From positions 36,909 to 100,908 of the forward strand of contig NZ_WASP01000012.1 of NCBI RefSeq assembly GCF_009712225.1: a DNA stretch of 64,000 bases, written 5' to 3'. The notes under the pieces were generated by a model that saw only the letters and a list, made by a program, of their open reading frames with translations, made no database searches and was not told where the DNA came from. A program made the position numbers and the translations under genes. How positions within the stretch are numbered: position 1 is the first letter of the stretch; each line of letters starts with the position of its first letter. This document shows, piece after piece, positions 8,330 through 16,611 of this stretch. The DNA is from Desulfovibrio sp. (GTDB lineage: Bacteria; Desulfobacterota; Desulfovibrionia; Desulfovibrionales; Desulfovibrionaceae).

Positions 8330-9178
8330 TCAGATCTGTGTGTTGTAGTCGGTCAGAATGGTCTCAATGGCTTCAAGTTCGGTCGACTTGTTCTGGATCG
8401 CCGCCTCTTTGCACAGTTTGGCCAGCTCTCTCTGTCGCTGCAACAGGTGATCGAAACCAGCATCGTCCAACAAGTTATTGAATTGCAGCGCGTTCAAGTA
8501 TGGCCCGAAGCTGGTGCGCCATTCATGGTTTGGAAGGTTCCTGCTGAGCAGGAAGTCCGCACCGATTTCCTGAATATTGTGGACGGCGGGATGATCTCTC
8601 AGGAGGCTGTTGATGGCGTGGAGATCATCGGCCATTTGCTTGCGATGATCGGCGGCCGGCGATGGAACGGAGCCGTCTTTGACGATCACCGGCGCCGACT
8701 GATCCGTTTTGCACTTATAGCCAAACAGCGTGACGAATGTTTGGAGTTGCTCGCGGGTTGCGCGGCCGGCGATCCTGTCGGGCCGGTCGGCGAGGATCGG
8801 GAACAGCCGGCAGGCCAGCGGCCGATTGTCGTAAATTGCACATGTCTTGTCGCTGTTCAGCGCGTGGCACTTCCCGTCCTGTTGTCCGAGAACCGCAGTT
8901 CGCGCTTGCCAGTAAAGGACCTTCTTTTCGCCGCGGTTCCCCGACACGACATATCGCTCGTAGGTTTTCCCGATAAATTCGGTTGCCTGGGCGTGGCTTA
9001 GGCCGTTGCTCCGGTAGGCGCCGAAAACATCGTCTTCCTGGCGAACCACGACGACGAGGTAGAGGGGGAGGGTCTCCCAGAATTTGCTCAACTCGGACGC
9101 ATAGAGTTCCAAGCGAATACCGGAAGGAAAATGGCAGCACTTTCCGCAATCGGGAACACACTGAAATCTGGCATGCAT
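8330..9178 (-). CDS. YkgJ-family cysteine-cluster protein
   Basis: A 282-residue protein with the Zn/Fe-chelating cysteine pattern of the YkgJ (UPF0153, FliB-like) family: CVPDCGKCCHFP near residues 7-18, then GKCHALNSDKTCAIYDNRP and CRLFPI near residues 105-130. The family is widespread and binds a metal or iron-sulfur cluster; its function is mostly unknown. The start is supported by GGAGC about 10 bp upstream. The C-terminal ~150 residues are helical without recognised motifs. It is convergent with the operon ending at 8263. A second, shorter family member lies at 42614-43258. Confidence 0.85.
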   Translation of the reverse strand: MHARFQCVPDCGKCCHFPSGIRLELYASELSKFWETLPLYLVVVVRQEDDVFGAYRSNGLSHAQATEFIGKTYERYVVSGNRGEKKVLYWQARTAVLGQQDGKCHALNSDKTCAIYDNRPLACRLFPILADRPDRIAGRATREQLQTFVTLFGYKCKTDQSAPVIVKDGSVPSPAADHRKQMADDLHAINSLLRDHPAVHNIQEIGADFLLSRNLPNHEWRTSFGPYLNALQFNNLLDDAGFDHLLQRQRELAKLCKEAAIQNKSTELEAIETILTDYNTQI

Positions 9179-9252
9179 GTGAAGAGCTGCTCCTTATTTC
9201 CGGTCTTCGCTTCTGCAGCGTCCATTGGCTTATTTTGGACGCTGCTCCAATA

Positions 9253-9915
9253 TTATGCTCTCTTCGCGATGACGTCGACCAGGGCTACCTGGCGCAAGCG
9301 GTTTGCCGGCGTCCGCGCGAACGGAATCGGTACCCTCGCGACATTCGAGTGGGCATAACGATCGCCATACCGATCCAGGCTCTGCTCGCTCTTGAGACCC
9401 GAGAGCGCCTGGATGTCGCTGGTGGAAGCGCCCACCATCGGCGAGTAGGTCATGGCTTCCTTCACAAACGTGCGCCGTCCCGCGAACGAACTGGCGTCGA
9501 GGCCCGCCTTGACGAACAGCTTGTAGAGCACATAGGCGACGGACGACGGCCGGAATGGGCGGTGACGGAGGATGTCCTGCCACTTCTCCGGAACGATTAC
9601 CGGGCTGTCCTGATCGCCGGGCAGCGCTCTCTGCATATCGAGGATCGCGTCGAACAGGCGCTCGCTCATTGGAATGGTCCGAGCCTTTTTCCCTTGGATG
9701 CGGATTTCCCGGCAAACCAAACCGTCTTTCATCACGTCCCGGCGCACCAGTTTCGATATCTCGGTGACGGTGAGACCGGCGTCGACGGTCAGCAATACGA
9801 TCACCCTGTTCCGGGCGACCTTTCGCGTCTCCTCGCAATAATAGAGGAGGTCATCGACTTGCTGCGGCGTCAGGGTCTTGATGGCGTCAGCTTGGTCCAA
9901 CATCGCGCTCACCAT
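9253..9915 (-). CDS. Degenerate tyrosine recombinase (catalytic residues missing)
   Basis: A 220-residue catalytic-domain-only protein with the layout of phage-integrase/XerD-type recombinases: LTPQQVDDLLYYCEET at the start, then VDAGLTVTEISKL where active enzymes have GLRxxE, so the first catalytic Arg is Thr. The second box reads FAGRRTFVKEA, with one Arg kept but the preceding His lost. The GH motif is absent near LSGLKSEQ, and a Tyr remains in SLDRYGDRY. Two or more catalytic residues are missing, so it is probably inactive or has become a DNA-binding protein. No separate N-terminal SAM-like domain is present. It borders an IS1595-like element. Confidence 0.72.
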   Translation of the reverse strand: MVSAMLDQADAIKTLTPQQVDDLLYYCEETRKVARNRVIVLLTVDAGLTVTEISKLVRRDVMKDGLVCREIRIQGKKARTIPMSERLFDAILDMQRALPGDQDSPVIVPEKWQDILRHRPFRPSSVAYVLYKLFVKAGLDASSFAGRRTFVKEAMTYSPMVGASTSDIQALSGLKSEQSLDRYGDRYAHSNVARVPIPFARTPANRLRQVALVDVIAKRA

Positions 9916-10018
9916 GGCGTGAAGAAAACACCACGATTATGCGTGCCACCGCCACAAAAGCAAGTCTTTATGTTCTCGGTCTGTTTCTGGTACATCGGCT
10001 GTTTTCCGCAATCGTTTT

Positions 10019-11300
10019 CCACTCAGTTGTCGCAAGCCGCTCAGTTGTCGCAGAGGCGCCGACACCTCCCATTAAAACCCGATCCAAACCATCTTTATCT
10101 ACAGATTTGCCCTGGATATAGCCCATCACTCTTCCTCTGAACGGCTCACTGGCCCGGCCTTTCTTGGCGCAGCTTGAACGGCCAGCTTCACCAGCGTCTG
10201 AAAAAGTTGTCCCGGAGATCGAGCGCTACGGCGATTGAAGCGGAAAACATATTCATCGAGATACCACCCAAGATGCTGCTTTTGGACGCCACCCTGATGC
10301 GTCCCCATCAGCCATTTGGAAATGTGCCCGCCTACCAATCGGACTCGGCGCGGGGTTGCTGAACTGGTCACCGGCTCGCTCATCAGCACCACATAGCCAA
10401 TGGCTCGCAAGGCATCAGCGGTGGCTGATGCCACCTGGCCTATGATTGTCGAACCTGGTCGGATGGTTTCGGTGATGAACCGGATCATGTCGGCCGACGC
10501 ATCGCCTTCGCACGTATCGAGGCGGATGCGGCCGATCCTCCGGCCTTCCCGTTGCGCGGCCACGAACGCCCGTAGGCCATTCTCACCATGCCCGGAAACC
10601 TTGACGATGCCGACCTCGACCTCCCCGGCCAGCCGGTCCCGATCGGGGCGCACCATCACCTGGCGGAGTTTGTTGAGCCAGATCCAGACCGTCGCGTATC
10701 GGGAGAACCCCAGTTTCGCCTGCAGTTCCACGGCGCTGACGCCGGTCTTGCGCGACGAGATCTCCCACATCACCAGAAACCAGGTGAGCAGTGGCCCGCG
10801 GGTCGATGAGAAGAGGGTACCGGCCGTTGCCGTTGTCTCAGCGCGGCATTCGGGAACGCGGCACCGAAGGCGGTCCCGACCGAGATCATAGGGCTCCTGT
10901 TTCGTGCCGCAAGCCGGGCACACGAAGCCAGTCGGCCAGCGCAGCTTGAGCAGATAGCGTCGGCAGGCCTCGTCATTGGGAAACCGGGCGTGGAACTCGA
11001 TGAAGTTGGTCGGGAAGGGGGCGGGAGGAGACTGGGGTGTAGACGAGGTTGAAGGGGTAGATGTTGGTAGCATCGATTCGAACCTCGTGACCAGGTGGCG
11101 GGGCAGGGGGCAAGGTTACCCTGTCGGCCGACGCCAAGACTGTTCTTTTGCTCAGGTCGATAGATCGCCTGTTCCCGCCGCAGCATAACCGCCGTCCCTT
11201 GTGGTGTAAAGCGTATAGCCAAGCCCCCTTTTCCCTGGCTGATATTTTGCGGCGACTGATGTCGCCGGCGCCAACTGAGCGGCTTTCGGCAACTGAGCGG
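10019..11300 (-). mobile_element. IS1595-like insertion element with double-motif terminal repeats
   Basis: The transposase gene is flanked by imperfect inverted repeats of about 28 bp at 10019-10047 and 11272-11300. Each end carries the motif CTCAGTTG twice, joined by AAGCCG. No target-site duplication was recognised (ATCGTTTT on the left, TTTCTGCG on the right). The 198 bp between the transposase start and the right end hold no gene. Confidence 0.72.
10126..11073 (-). CDS. IS1595-family transposase, acidic catalytic residues altered
   Basis: A 315-residue protein with an N-terminal zinc ribbon (CPACGTKQ ... CRVPEC) near residues 55-78 and the ISXO2-like transposase domain. The C-terminal signature is typical: GGHISKWLMGTHQGGV, then LDEYVFRFNRRS. 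Where active members have VDETYVGG, this one reads VEVGIVKVSGHG, and the TD-containing second motif reads IIGQVASATADAL. At least two acidic catalytic residues are therefore absent. The open frame is intact, so it may be a recently inactivated or repurposed copy. The first 25 residues are Pro/Ser/Thr-rich. Confidence 0.82.
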   Translation of the reverse strand: MLPTSTPSTSSTPQSPPAPFPTNFIEFHARFPNDEACRRYLLKLRWPTGFVCPACGTKQEPYDLGRDRLRCRVPECRAETTATAGTLFSSTRGPLLTWFLVMWEISSRKTGVSAVELQAKLGFSRYATVWIWLNKLRQVMVRPDRDRLAGEVEVGIVKVSGHGENGLRAFVAAQREGRRIGRIRLDTCEGDASADMIRFITETIRPGSTIIGQVASATADALRAIGYVVLMSEPVTSSATPRRVRLVGGHISKWLMGTHQGGVQKQHLGWYLDEYVFRFNRRSARSPGQLFQTLVKLAVQAAPRKAGPVSRSEEE

Positions 11301-11352
11301 TTTCTGCGATCTGGCAATCCGCCGGGGCCATGACACTGGTGTTCAAGGCCAC

Positions 11353-11426
11353 CTGTCCGATATTTGCGGCATATTTCGGACGCTGCACGCTTGTGACTGT
11401 CCGATTTTTGTATCATATTTCGGACA
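11353..11426. promoter_or_regulatory. Two tandem AbiEi-type operators
   Basis: Copy 1 (11353-11382) and copy 2 (11397-11426) share the layout CTGTCCGAT, about ten bases, then CATATTTCGGAC. Each is itself an inverted repeat (TCCGA ... TCGGA). They start 44 bp apart, about four helical turns, and copy 2 ends just before the AGGAGG of the abiEi start. AbiEi antitoxins are known to repress their own promoter by binding inverted repeats, so this is a confident operator call. Confidence 0.8.
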
Positions 11427-11439
11427 CAGGAGGCGTGAC

Positions 11440-12144
11440 ATGTCGAGCGCATCGGGCCAGATCATCCAAAGGATACTCAGCGGTCCCGCCCGAAAGGTGT
11501 GGACAGCCAACAGCTTCGTCGATATCGCGTCACGTGACGCCACCGACAAGGCGCTCCAACGTGCCGCCGCGGACGGCAAGATCAGGCGCGTCGACCGGGG
11601 GCTCTATGATGTCCCGCGAACGAATTCGCTGACTGGTAAGCCGTCGCCGCCAGACCACATGGCCGTGATCGACGCCGTTTCCCGCCGTGATGGCGCCCGG
11701 GTGCTTGTCGACGGGATCACCGCCGCCAATTCCCTCGGACTGACGAACGCGGTCCCGGCGCATGTAACCGTACTGACCGACGGCAGGATCCGGCCGATCG
11801 CGTTGGGGAGCCTCACGATCACGTTCAAGCATGCAGCGCCGAGCAAGCTCGTATGGTCGGGGCATCCTGCCGCCAACGTGGTCCAAGCGCTGACGTGGCT
11901 GCGCGACATCCTGCAGACCGATGGTAGCGACAGGGCCTTCTCTACGTTGCGGAATATCTTGGCGGATCCGGACCATGGGCAGGCCATCAGGGACGACCTG
12001 TCGCATAACTTGGCTTCTTTGCCCTCGTGGATGGTTCCGTCTGTGAAAAACCTGCTGGCGGCCACAGCCCCACGGCCGAGCGACGACATCCATGACGGCG
12101 ACGTTGCGTCCCGCCCCCTCTTTAGGGGGAAGGAGGCATCATGA
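11440..12144 (+). CDS. AbiEi-type antitoxin (DUF6088 family), type IV toxin-antitoxin
   Basis: A 234-residue antitoxin. The N-terminal winged helix (IIQRILSGPARKVWTANSF ... DKALQRAAADGKIRRVDRG, residues 8-50, ending in GLYDVP) binds the operators upstream. The C-terminal domain counteracts the nucleotidyltransferase toxin without direct contact in known AbiE systems. AGGAGG lies 6 bp before the ATG. The stop overlaps the toxin start as ATGA, the usual AbiE arrangement. Length fits the DUF6088 group. In other hosts such pairs stabilise plasmids and abort phage infection; here stabilisation is likely given the mobile context. Confidence 0.9.
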   Translation: MSSASGQIIQRILSGPARKVWTANSFVDIASRDATDKALQRAAADGKIRRVDRGLYDVPRTNSLTGKPSPPDHMAVIDAVSRRDGARVLVDGITAANSLGLTNAVPAHVTVLTDGRIRPIALGSLTITFKHAAPSKLVWSGHPAANVVQALTWLRDILQTDGSDRAFSTLRNILADPDHGQAIRDDLSHNLASLPSWMVPSVKNLLAATAPRPSDDIHDGDVASRPLFRGKEAS

Positions 12145-13196
12145 ACGAAATGATCCGGATCGCGCTCGCCCCAGATGACGACCGCCGGGATCTGTTCCTG
12201 ACGACGGCACAGCGTCTAGGCACGGCGCCAGAGAATATCGAGAAGGATTTCTGGGTCTGCTGGACCTTGGACGCGCTCTACAACAAAGCCGTCATCAAAC
12301 CGCGCCTTTTGTTCAAAGGCGGCACCTCGCTGTCGAAAGCCTGGGGCCTCATTGAGCGGTTTTCCGAGGACATCGACATCACCGTGTTTCGGACCGATTT
12401 TGACGGCGCCCATTTTCCGACCGACGACGAGTTGGTGGAGTTGAGCCGCAAAAAGCGCGAGGCCATTCTTGAAGACATTAAGGCGACGTGCCAGGGCTTC
12501 ATCGCCGGGCCGTTCCATGACGCACTGAAGAACGTCGCGGACGCCGAGTTGGGCGGGATGTCGTTCAGGTTCGAGGGCGATTCGGACGATCCCGACGGCC
12601 AGTCGCTGCTGTTCCACTATCCGTCCGCGTTTCGGGTCGGCGGCAAAGAATATGTCCGCCGCGTCGTTAAGATCGAGTCCGGAGCCAAATCAGCACTGGA
12701 TCCGCACAGAATGGCGACTGTAACCCCTTATGTCGCCGACGACGTCGATCTCGACCTCGACGTGACGAACGTGAGAGCAATCCTTCCCGAGCGGACGTTT
12801 TGGGACAAGGTCGTCATTCTCCACGGGCAACGGCGCTGGTTTGAGAACCGCGGAAGTCTGTACAAAGACGGCCAGCGGCTCTCGCGGCACTATTACGACG
12901 TTTATTGCATGCTGATGGCCGGCATTGGGCAGGACGCGCTCGGCGACTTGGCGATGGCCGAAGATTGCGCCAGCCACGCGCGCCTGTTCTTCAACCGCGG
13001 TCCGCTCGATCTCGAGAGCGCGGTGCCGGGAACGTTCGCTCTCGTGCCGTCACCAGACATGGTGCGGTCTCTCGAAGACGACTATGGCAGGATGGCGGGT
13101 ATGATCTTCGGTGAGGCGCCGCCGTTCGAGGATATCGTTGACGCGATCAGCGACGCCGAGGAAAAGCTCAACGCCGTTCCAATTCCACCGTCGTGA
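12141..13196 (+). CDS. AbiEii/AbiGii-family nucleotidyltransferase toxin
   Basis: A 351-residue toxin of the nucleotidyltransferase superfamily, the partner of the gene it overlaps by 4 bp. The signature is intact: FKGGTSLSKAWGLIERFSEDIDI near residues 54-76, with GGTSLSK as nucleotide-binding motif and EDID supplying catalytic acids. A later FWDKVVILHG motif with conserved Lys is also present near residue 217. Known family members transfer nucleotides to tRNA or bind GTP and cause growth arrest that the antitoxin reverses. Nothing is missing, so an active toxin is expected. Confidence 0.92.
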   Translation: MNEMIRIALAPDDDRRDLFLTTAQRLGTAPENIEKDFWVCWTLDALYNKAVIKPRLLFKGGTSLSKAWGLIERFSEDIDITVFRTDFDGAHFPTDDELVELSRKKREAILEDIKATCQGFIAGPFHDALKNVADAELGGMSFRFEGDSDDPDGQSLLFHYPSAFRVGGKEYVRRVVKIESGAKSALDPHRMATVTPYVADDVDLDLDVTNVRAILPERTFWDKVVILHGQRRWFENRGSLYKDGQRLSRHYYDVYCMLMAGIGQDALGDLAMAEDCASHARLFFNRGPLDLESAVPGTFALVPSPDMVRSLEDDYGRMAGMIFGEAPPFEDIVDAISDAEEKLNAVPIPPS

Positions 13197-13230
13197 CCGC
13201 CCGGTCGGCTGCATGCCGATGATCACGGCG

Positions 13231-13310
13231 ATCATCACCACCAGCACGGTGGCCTTGCTCACCACCGGTGGTGAATTTTATGGATGGTGGTGATCATGGT
13301 GACCATGGCG
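13231..13310. repeat. Palindrome-rich intergenic segment
   Basis: After the toxin stop the DNA holds ATCATCACCACC and its inverse GGTGGTGATCAT about 45 bp apart, a perfect palindrome CACCACCGGTGGTG between them and CATGGTGACCATG just after. There is no T-run, so this is not a simple terminator. It might be a recombination scar or protein-binding site; role unknown. Confidence 0.4.
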
Positions 13311-13484
13311 GCGAACATGACCGCCTACTGGGATCACTCCGCAGTCCTCAATCCTCGACGCTGCTTAACGTACGATTTTGGGAAAATTCTGCGATGACCC
13401 GACGAGACGATGATGATTGCTTGGTACGGCGCCGGATCGCAGATACAAACGGGACGGGGTGGGGATGCCGGAGCGAAGCTGTCA

Positions 13485-13760
13485 ATGTCCGAAGCGTCTG
13501 ATCGAGAACATCCACCACTGGCAGAGCTATTGGCTCTGGCCCTGCGTCACGCTCGCGAGGTGCGAGGCTACAGCATCACCCAAGTGGATCGCGCTCTTGC
13601 TCAGGCGATAGCGCTTGAGGCTCTGCAGCGCGCAGCCATGGTTCCCGGCGGCGCTGTCGACGGCACCGTATCGCCAGCAGCTGCAGCGATAATTCTCGAT
13701 CTGGTGTTGGCCGATGTCCGCGAAGAGGCCATGCGCCTGTTTAAAACGAACATCCATTAG
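13485..13760 (+). CDS. hypothetical protein, 91 aa
   Basis: No family recognised. The frame is open from 13410, but ATG at 13485 (MSEASDREHPPLAELLALAL) with GGAG about 11 bp upstream is the more credible start. The product is a helical, soluble protein with two Ala/Leu-rich helices. It stands alone between the AbiE pair and the convergent PilZ-CZB gene, with a 9-bp stem (AGGCCACCC ... GGGTGGCCT) at 13780-13810 between the two gene ends. Confidence 0.45.
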   Translation: MSEASDREHPPLAELLALALRHAREVRGYSITQVDRALAQAIALEALQRAAMVPGGAVDGTVSPAAAAIILDLVLADVREEAMRLFKTNIH

Positions 13761-13779
13761 GGGATATCTCCGCCGCCAA

Positions 13780-13810
13780 AGGCCACCCCGCTGACAGCAC
13801 AGGGTGGCCT
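13780..13810. terminator. Hairpin between convergent genes, likely bidirectional terminator
   Basis: AGGCCACCC, 13-nt loop, GGGTGGCCT. It lies 20 bp after the 13760 stop and just before the stop of the minus-strand gene ending at 13820. There is no T-run, so the terminator call rests on position and stem strength. Confidence 0.45.
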
Positions 13811-13819
13811 CGCTGCGGT

Positions 13820-14623
13820 TCAGGCCCTTGCCGCCGCCTCAAACTGGGGGCAGCACAGCAATTCGATCGCATTCAATAGCACTTGCGACCGGCTATTCAG
13901 CTCTGCCAGTCGGGAGGTGGCCAGGGCGTGCTGACGGTCGAGCAGCGCAGCCAGCACGGAATGTCCCAGGGCATGGATTTCTTTGTGCAATGCTTCCAAG
14001 GCGACGAACGGCTCAGTGCCCAGCAATTCGGTGTCGGTGACCGAATGGTACCACCGGCCGAACTGGCAATTATGGTCAGCATCGAGATCGGTGGTCTGGA
14101 GTTTGACCTTGCCGGCCATCGCGTCGGTCAGGCGGTTGATGAAAACCTGATGCTCGTGCCGCGCAACTTCCGCCACCTTGGGCCGGTATTTCTGCGCGAT
14201 CGATACGACGATGTCAGAGGATATTTGCTGATCAAAGGCGACATTTCGTAACGCCGTCCGAGACCCGACGATATGACCGGAAATATGCAGGCGCTCTTCA
14301 GCCAGAAAGAGATCAAGGGTGTCTCCGATTCCAATTGCCATCCAGGTGTGGACCAACGCGCCGCCTTCGGAAATGTCAAAAATGACCGCCCGTTCTCGCA
14401 ACGCCGCGTGACTGACCTGCACCGGGGCCATGATCGATCGTCGACGGCCGGTGCGTCGTTCGATTTCTGGACACCGCCCGCGGAATGCTCCCGATACCAT
14501 GCGTCTAACTGCGCCGACGACACCCAAACGGAGCACCTGTCCGCCCTGGGATTCGGCCTCGGGGGCGCCGTCGTGATGCGGATGCGCAGCGTCGTCATTC
14601 GATACCGGTAAAGCCAGGACCAT
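13820..14623 (-). CDS. PilZ domain + CZB (chemoreceptor zinc-binding) domain protein
   Basis: A 267-residue soluble two-domain protein. Residues ~60-125 resemble a PilZ domain, the c-di-GMP sensor: RRRSIMAPVQVS, then IFDISEGGALVHT, which correspond to the RxxxR and DxSxxG motifs (here ERRTGRRR and DISEGG). Residues ~153-235 form a CZB domain: a first His in ARHEHQVF, CQFGRWYHS near residue 186 and ALHKEIHALGHS near residue 210, giving the expected His/Cys/His/His zinc site. The fusion suggests coupling of c-di-GMP with a redox or hypochlorous-acid-type signal sensed at zinc; that is inference. GAGAGGT lies 8 bp upstream of the start. Confidence 0.75.
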   Translation of the reverse strand: MVLALPVSNDDAAHPHHDGAPEAESQGGQVLRLGVVGAVRRMVSGAFRGRCPEIERRTGRRRSIMAPVQVSHAALRERAVIFDISEGGALVHTWMAIGIGDTLDLFLAEERLHISGHIVGSRTALRNVAFDQQISSDIVVSIAQKYRPKVAEVARHEHQVFINRLTDAMAGKVKLQTTDLDADHNCQFGRWYHSVTDTELLGTEPFVALEALHKEIHALGHSVLAALLDRQHALATSRLAELNSRSQVLLNAIELLCCPQFEAAARA

Positions 14624-15053
14624 GTTTTGACCTCTCGATCGTCGGATTGCGGGACCATGATCTTAATGAAGACCACTTCGCCCGAAGAGACCGAATAACT
14701 GCCGGATTGTGTATCGTATTTGTGGTCAGTTCGAACAAATCTCGTGTCCGTGGTGCCTTCGAACGGGCGTCGGTGTCGAGATGGTTCAGGATAAACTTTC
14801 GCCAAATCGCCGTGACCCCAGAGACTGCATTTTCAGGCTTGGCAACAGTTTCGAGTTCGCTCATGGTTGGTTTCACCAAATGAAGCGGTTCTCCCTTCCC
14901 TCCGAATTGCGCAAGGATAAGAGGGATCTTCTCCGGATCGAGACCAGCAGCGCCCGCCGTACATTTGGATTTCGCGAAAGAAGCGCCTCCTCCGACAGCG
15001 GCCGGTGTCGGAGGAGGTGCTGTTTTGAAAGCCAGTTTTGTAGGCAGCGTCAA
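14595..15053 (-). CDS. hypothetical protein, 152 aa (uncertain)
   Basis: No family recognised. The frame starts at a TTG at 15053 with GGAGGA just upstream and overlaps the start of the PilZ-CZB gene by 29 bp. The N-terminus (APPPTPAAVGGGA) is encoded by a 12-bp perfect inverted repeat, CCTCCTCCGACA with its complement, at about 14989-15020, which may be a hairpin rather than coding. The remainder is basic and soluble. Plus-strand frames over the same DNA are less protein-like. Moderate to low confidence that this is expressed. Confidence 0.38.
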   Translation of the reverse strand: MTLPTKLAFKTAPPPTPAAVGGGASFAKSKCTAGAAGLDPEKIPLILAQFGGKGEPLHLVKPTMSELETVAKPENAVSGVTAIWRKFILNHLDTDARSKAPRTRDLFELTTNTIHNPAVIRSLRAKWSSLRSWSRNPTIERSKHGPGFTGIE

Positions 15054-15277
15054 CTTCCTCCATAGATTATATGGCGCGCCTTAAAGGCGTCTATTCTGAG
15101 GCCATATCTGGTGGCAAAATTAGAAGGTGAAGCCCACCACGAAACCGGACTGGACGACGTAGCTGCCAGGGCGTCTATCGCGAACAACAGCTTATGCAGG
15201 CAGAAAAGGGCGGGCATACCGCCGAGGTAATGGTTTGCCGGCGACTATTACTGAATTCCGTCCTTAAAGGAGGGCCA

Positions 15278-16219
15278 ATGCCAATCGTCGAAATCCCCAA
15301 TATTGATGTCCTGCGCGAAGCATTGACCGCGCGCTATCCCGACCTTGGATGGCGAGCGGCCGACTACACCGAGACGTGGTTTTGCCCTGGGCAACGCGTG
15401 TTCGACGCCGCCGGCAACGCCATTGCCGAAGATCGTAAGGCCTGGCTTGAGGGCTTACTGAAGACCGCTGGCGGACACATTGGCACGGTGTGGGAACTGC
15501 ACCGGGGCAAGGGATTCGCGACGGTCGAAGAGGAGGGTCACACCGTCTTTGCTGGCGCGGCCATCGGTCCGCGTCCGGAAGACGTCGTCGAGATCAAGGT
15601 CGACTGGATTGTCGGGGCTCGTGCCGAAGGCGTGTTTGATACCTGGCGGCCGACCGAAGAACGCGATCTGTTCAGTCCCTGCAGCCATGAGCAGGTCGCT
15701 TGGGTGCCGCCGGCGCGCCAGCGGTACGAGTTGCGCCGAATGAACGTCATCGCCCGCACCCTGGAGCAGGCCGAGCAACTTGAGCAGGCCCGCCGCCGCG
15801 AGGTTGTACGGACGCACAAGGTGTGGGTGTCCGAAGTCTATACGGACGGTTCCGGCCGCGGCCACGCTCCCCAGGAAAAGTCGGTGCTTGAGGTCGACCC
15901 GGATTATTTAAGCCGTGCTCTCCGCGAGCGCCGCTTTGTCGACGACTGGCAGGCATCGTCGGCCGGAACGACGCCGATGCTCAACCACTGGGCCTTCGAT
16001 GTGAGCGACTACGAATACCAGGGCGAGCGCAATGTCGGGTTCACGCCACGCCCCCTGACCTGGGCCGAACCAGTTGATGGACCGACTGGAGCGGTTCGAC
16101 GCGATGATCGGCCACCCCATGGCCTGGTTCTTTCACGCCGTCTACGGAAACCAGGTCGGGCAGTGGGCAATCCGGGACGTGGGCGAGGGCCTGCGTCGGC
16201 GGAAAATTGTGCTGCCTGA
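15278..16219 (+). CDS. hypothetical protein, 313 aa, C-terminus probably out of frame
   Basis: No family recognised. ATG at 15278 (MPIVEIPNIDVLREAL) is preceded by an excellent AAGGAGG. The protein is soluble and Glu/Arg/Trp-rich with a helical Glu/Gln/Arg segment near residues 155-180. After about 16060 the reading frame turns into Arg/Pro/Gly-rich low-quality sequence, while the +1 frame (16074-16271) continues with well-formed protein sequence. A frameshift near 16060-16080 is therefore likely, and the intact ancestor would be about 330 residues. A genuine two-gene arrangement with overlap is the alternative. Confidence 0.6.
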   Translation: MPIVEIPNIDVLREALTARYPDLGWRAADYTETWFCPGQRVFDAAGNAIAEDRKAWLEGLLKTAGGHIGTVWELHRGKGFATVEEEGHTVFAGAAIGPRPEDVVEIKVDWIVGARAEGVFDTWRPTEERDLFSPCSHEQVAWVPPARQRYELRRMNVIARTLEQAEQLEQARRREVVRTHKVWVSEVYTDGSGRGHAPQEKSVLEVDPDYLSRALRERRFVDDWQASSAGTTPMLNHWAFDVSDYEYQGERNVGFTPRPLTWAEPVDGPTGAVRRDDRPPHGLVLSRRLRKPGRAVGNPGRGRGPASAENCAA

Positions 16220-16271
16220 CCGCGACATGACAGTGCTCATGCGCTGGGCCGCGAACGAATACGGGTTTTGA
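16074..16271 (+). CDS. short reading frame, probably displaced C-terminus of the preceding gene
   Basis: 65 codons from a TTG at 16074 (or ATG at 16077), beginning MDRLERFDAMIGHPMAW. The sequence is protein-like (WFFHAVYGNQVGQWAI, VLPDRDMTVLMRWAANEYGF) in contrast to the overlapping frame of the upstream gene. No ribosome site is visible, which favours its being the shifted end of the 15278 gene over an independent gene. Confidence 0.5.
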   Translation: MMDRLERFDAMIGHPMAWFFHAVYGNQVGQWAIRDVGEGLRRRKIVLPDRDMTVLMRWAANEYGF

Positions 16272-16611
16272 CGGCACCCCCGTAAGCCCCGGTGGCCGAA
16301 CGCCTGATAAGTAATACTTTCCGGGCGCTTGAGAGGGCGGGGACCACCGGATTGTCGGGGAGTCCCGTTTTGACGCGCTACGCCGCGAAGGGAACGAACG
16401 ATGCAAATCAGCGACAATCTGAACCAGAATGATCTGGCCGAACGGATGGGGCCGGGTGCGACCGAGTTGTAGGATCGGCTTGACGCCCATCACCGCTGGC
16501 CGTGTTAGGGATATAGAACAGGAATCGATGATTTGATCGAGTAGGACGGCCGATAATCTCAAGCCGCTGCAGGTTGCGGTGCTTGAAACGCGCTAAAGGG
16601 GAGAGGAAAGA
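16272..16611. other. Gene-poor stretch with a possible truncated reading frame
   Basis: 340 bp without a convincing gene. A 23-codon frame at 16401-16472 (MQISDNLNQNDLAERMG, then a stop) has the style of the N-terminus of small plasmid proteins and could be a decayed gene. Nothing else was recognised here. Confidence 0.3.

Noticed and set aside
8983..10140. Plus-strand open frame of 385 codons
   Set aside because: It runs antisense through the YkgJ gene and the tyrosine recombinase, is Arg-rich and has no motif; a GC-rich shadow.
11060..11130. tRNA-like GATTCGAACC sequence
   Set aside because: The T-arm-like motif lies at the IS1595 transposase start; no acceptor or anticodon stems can be formed.
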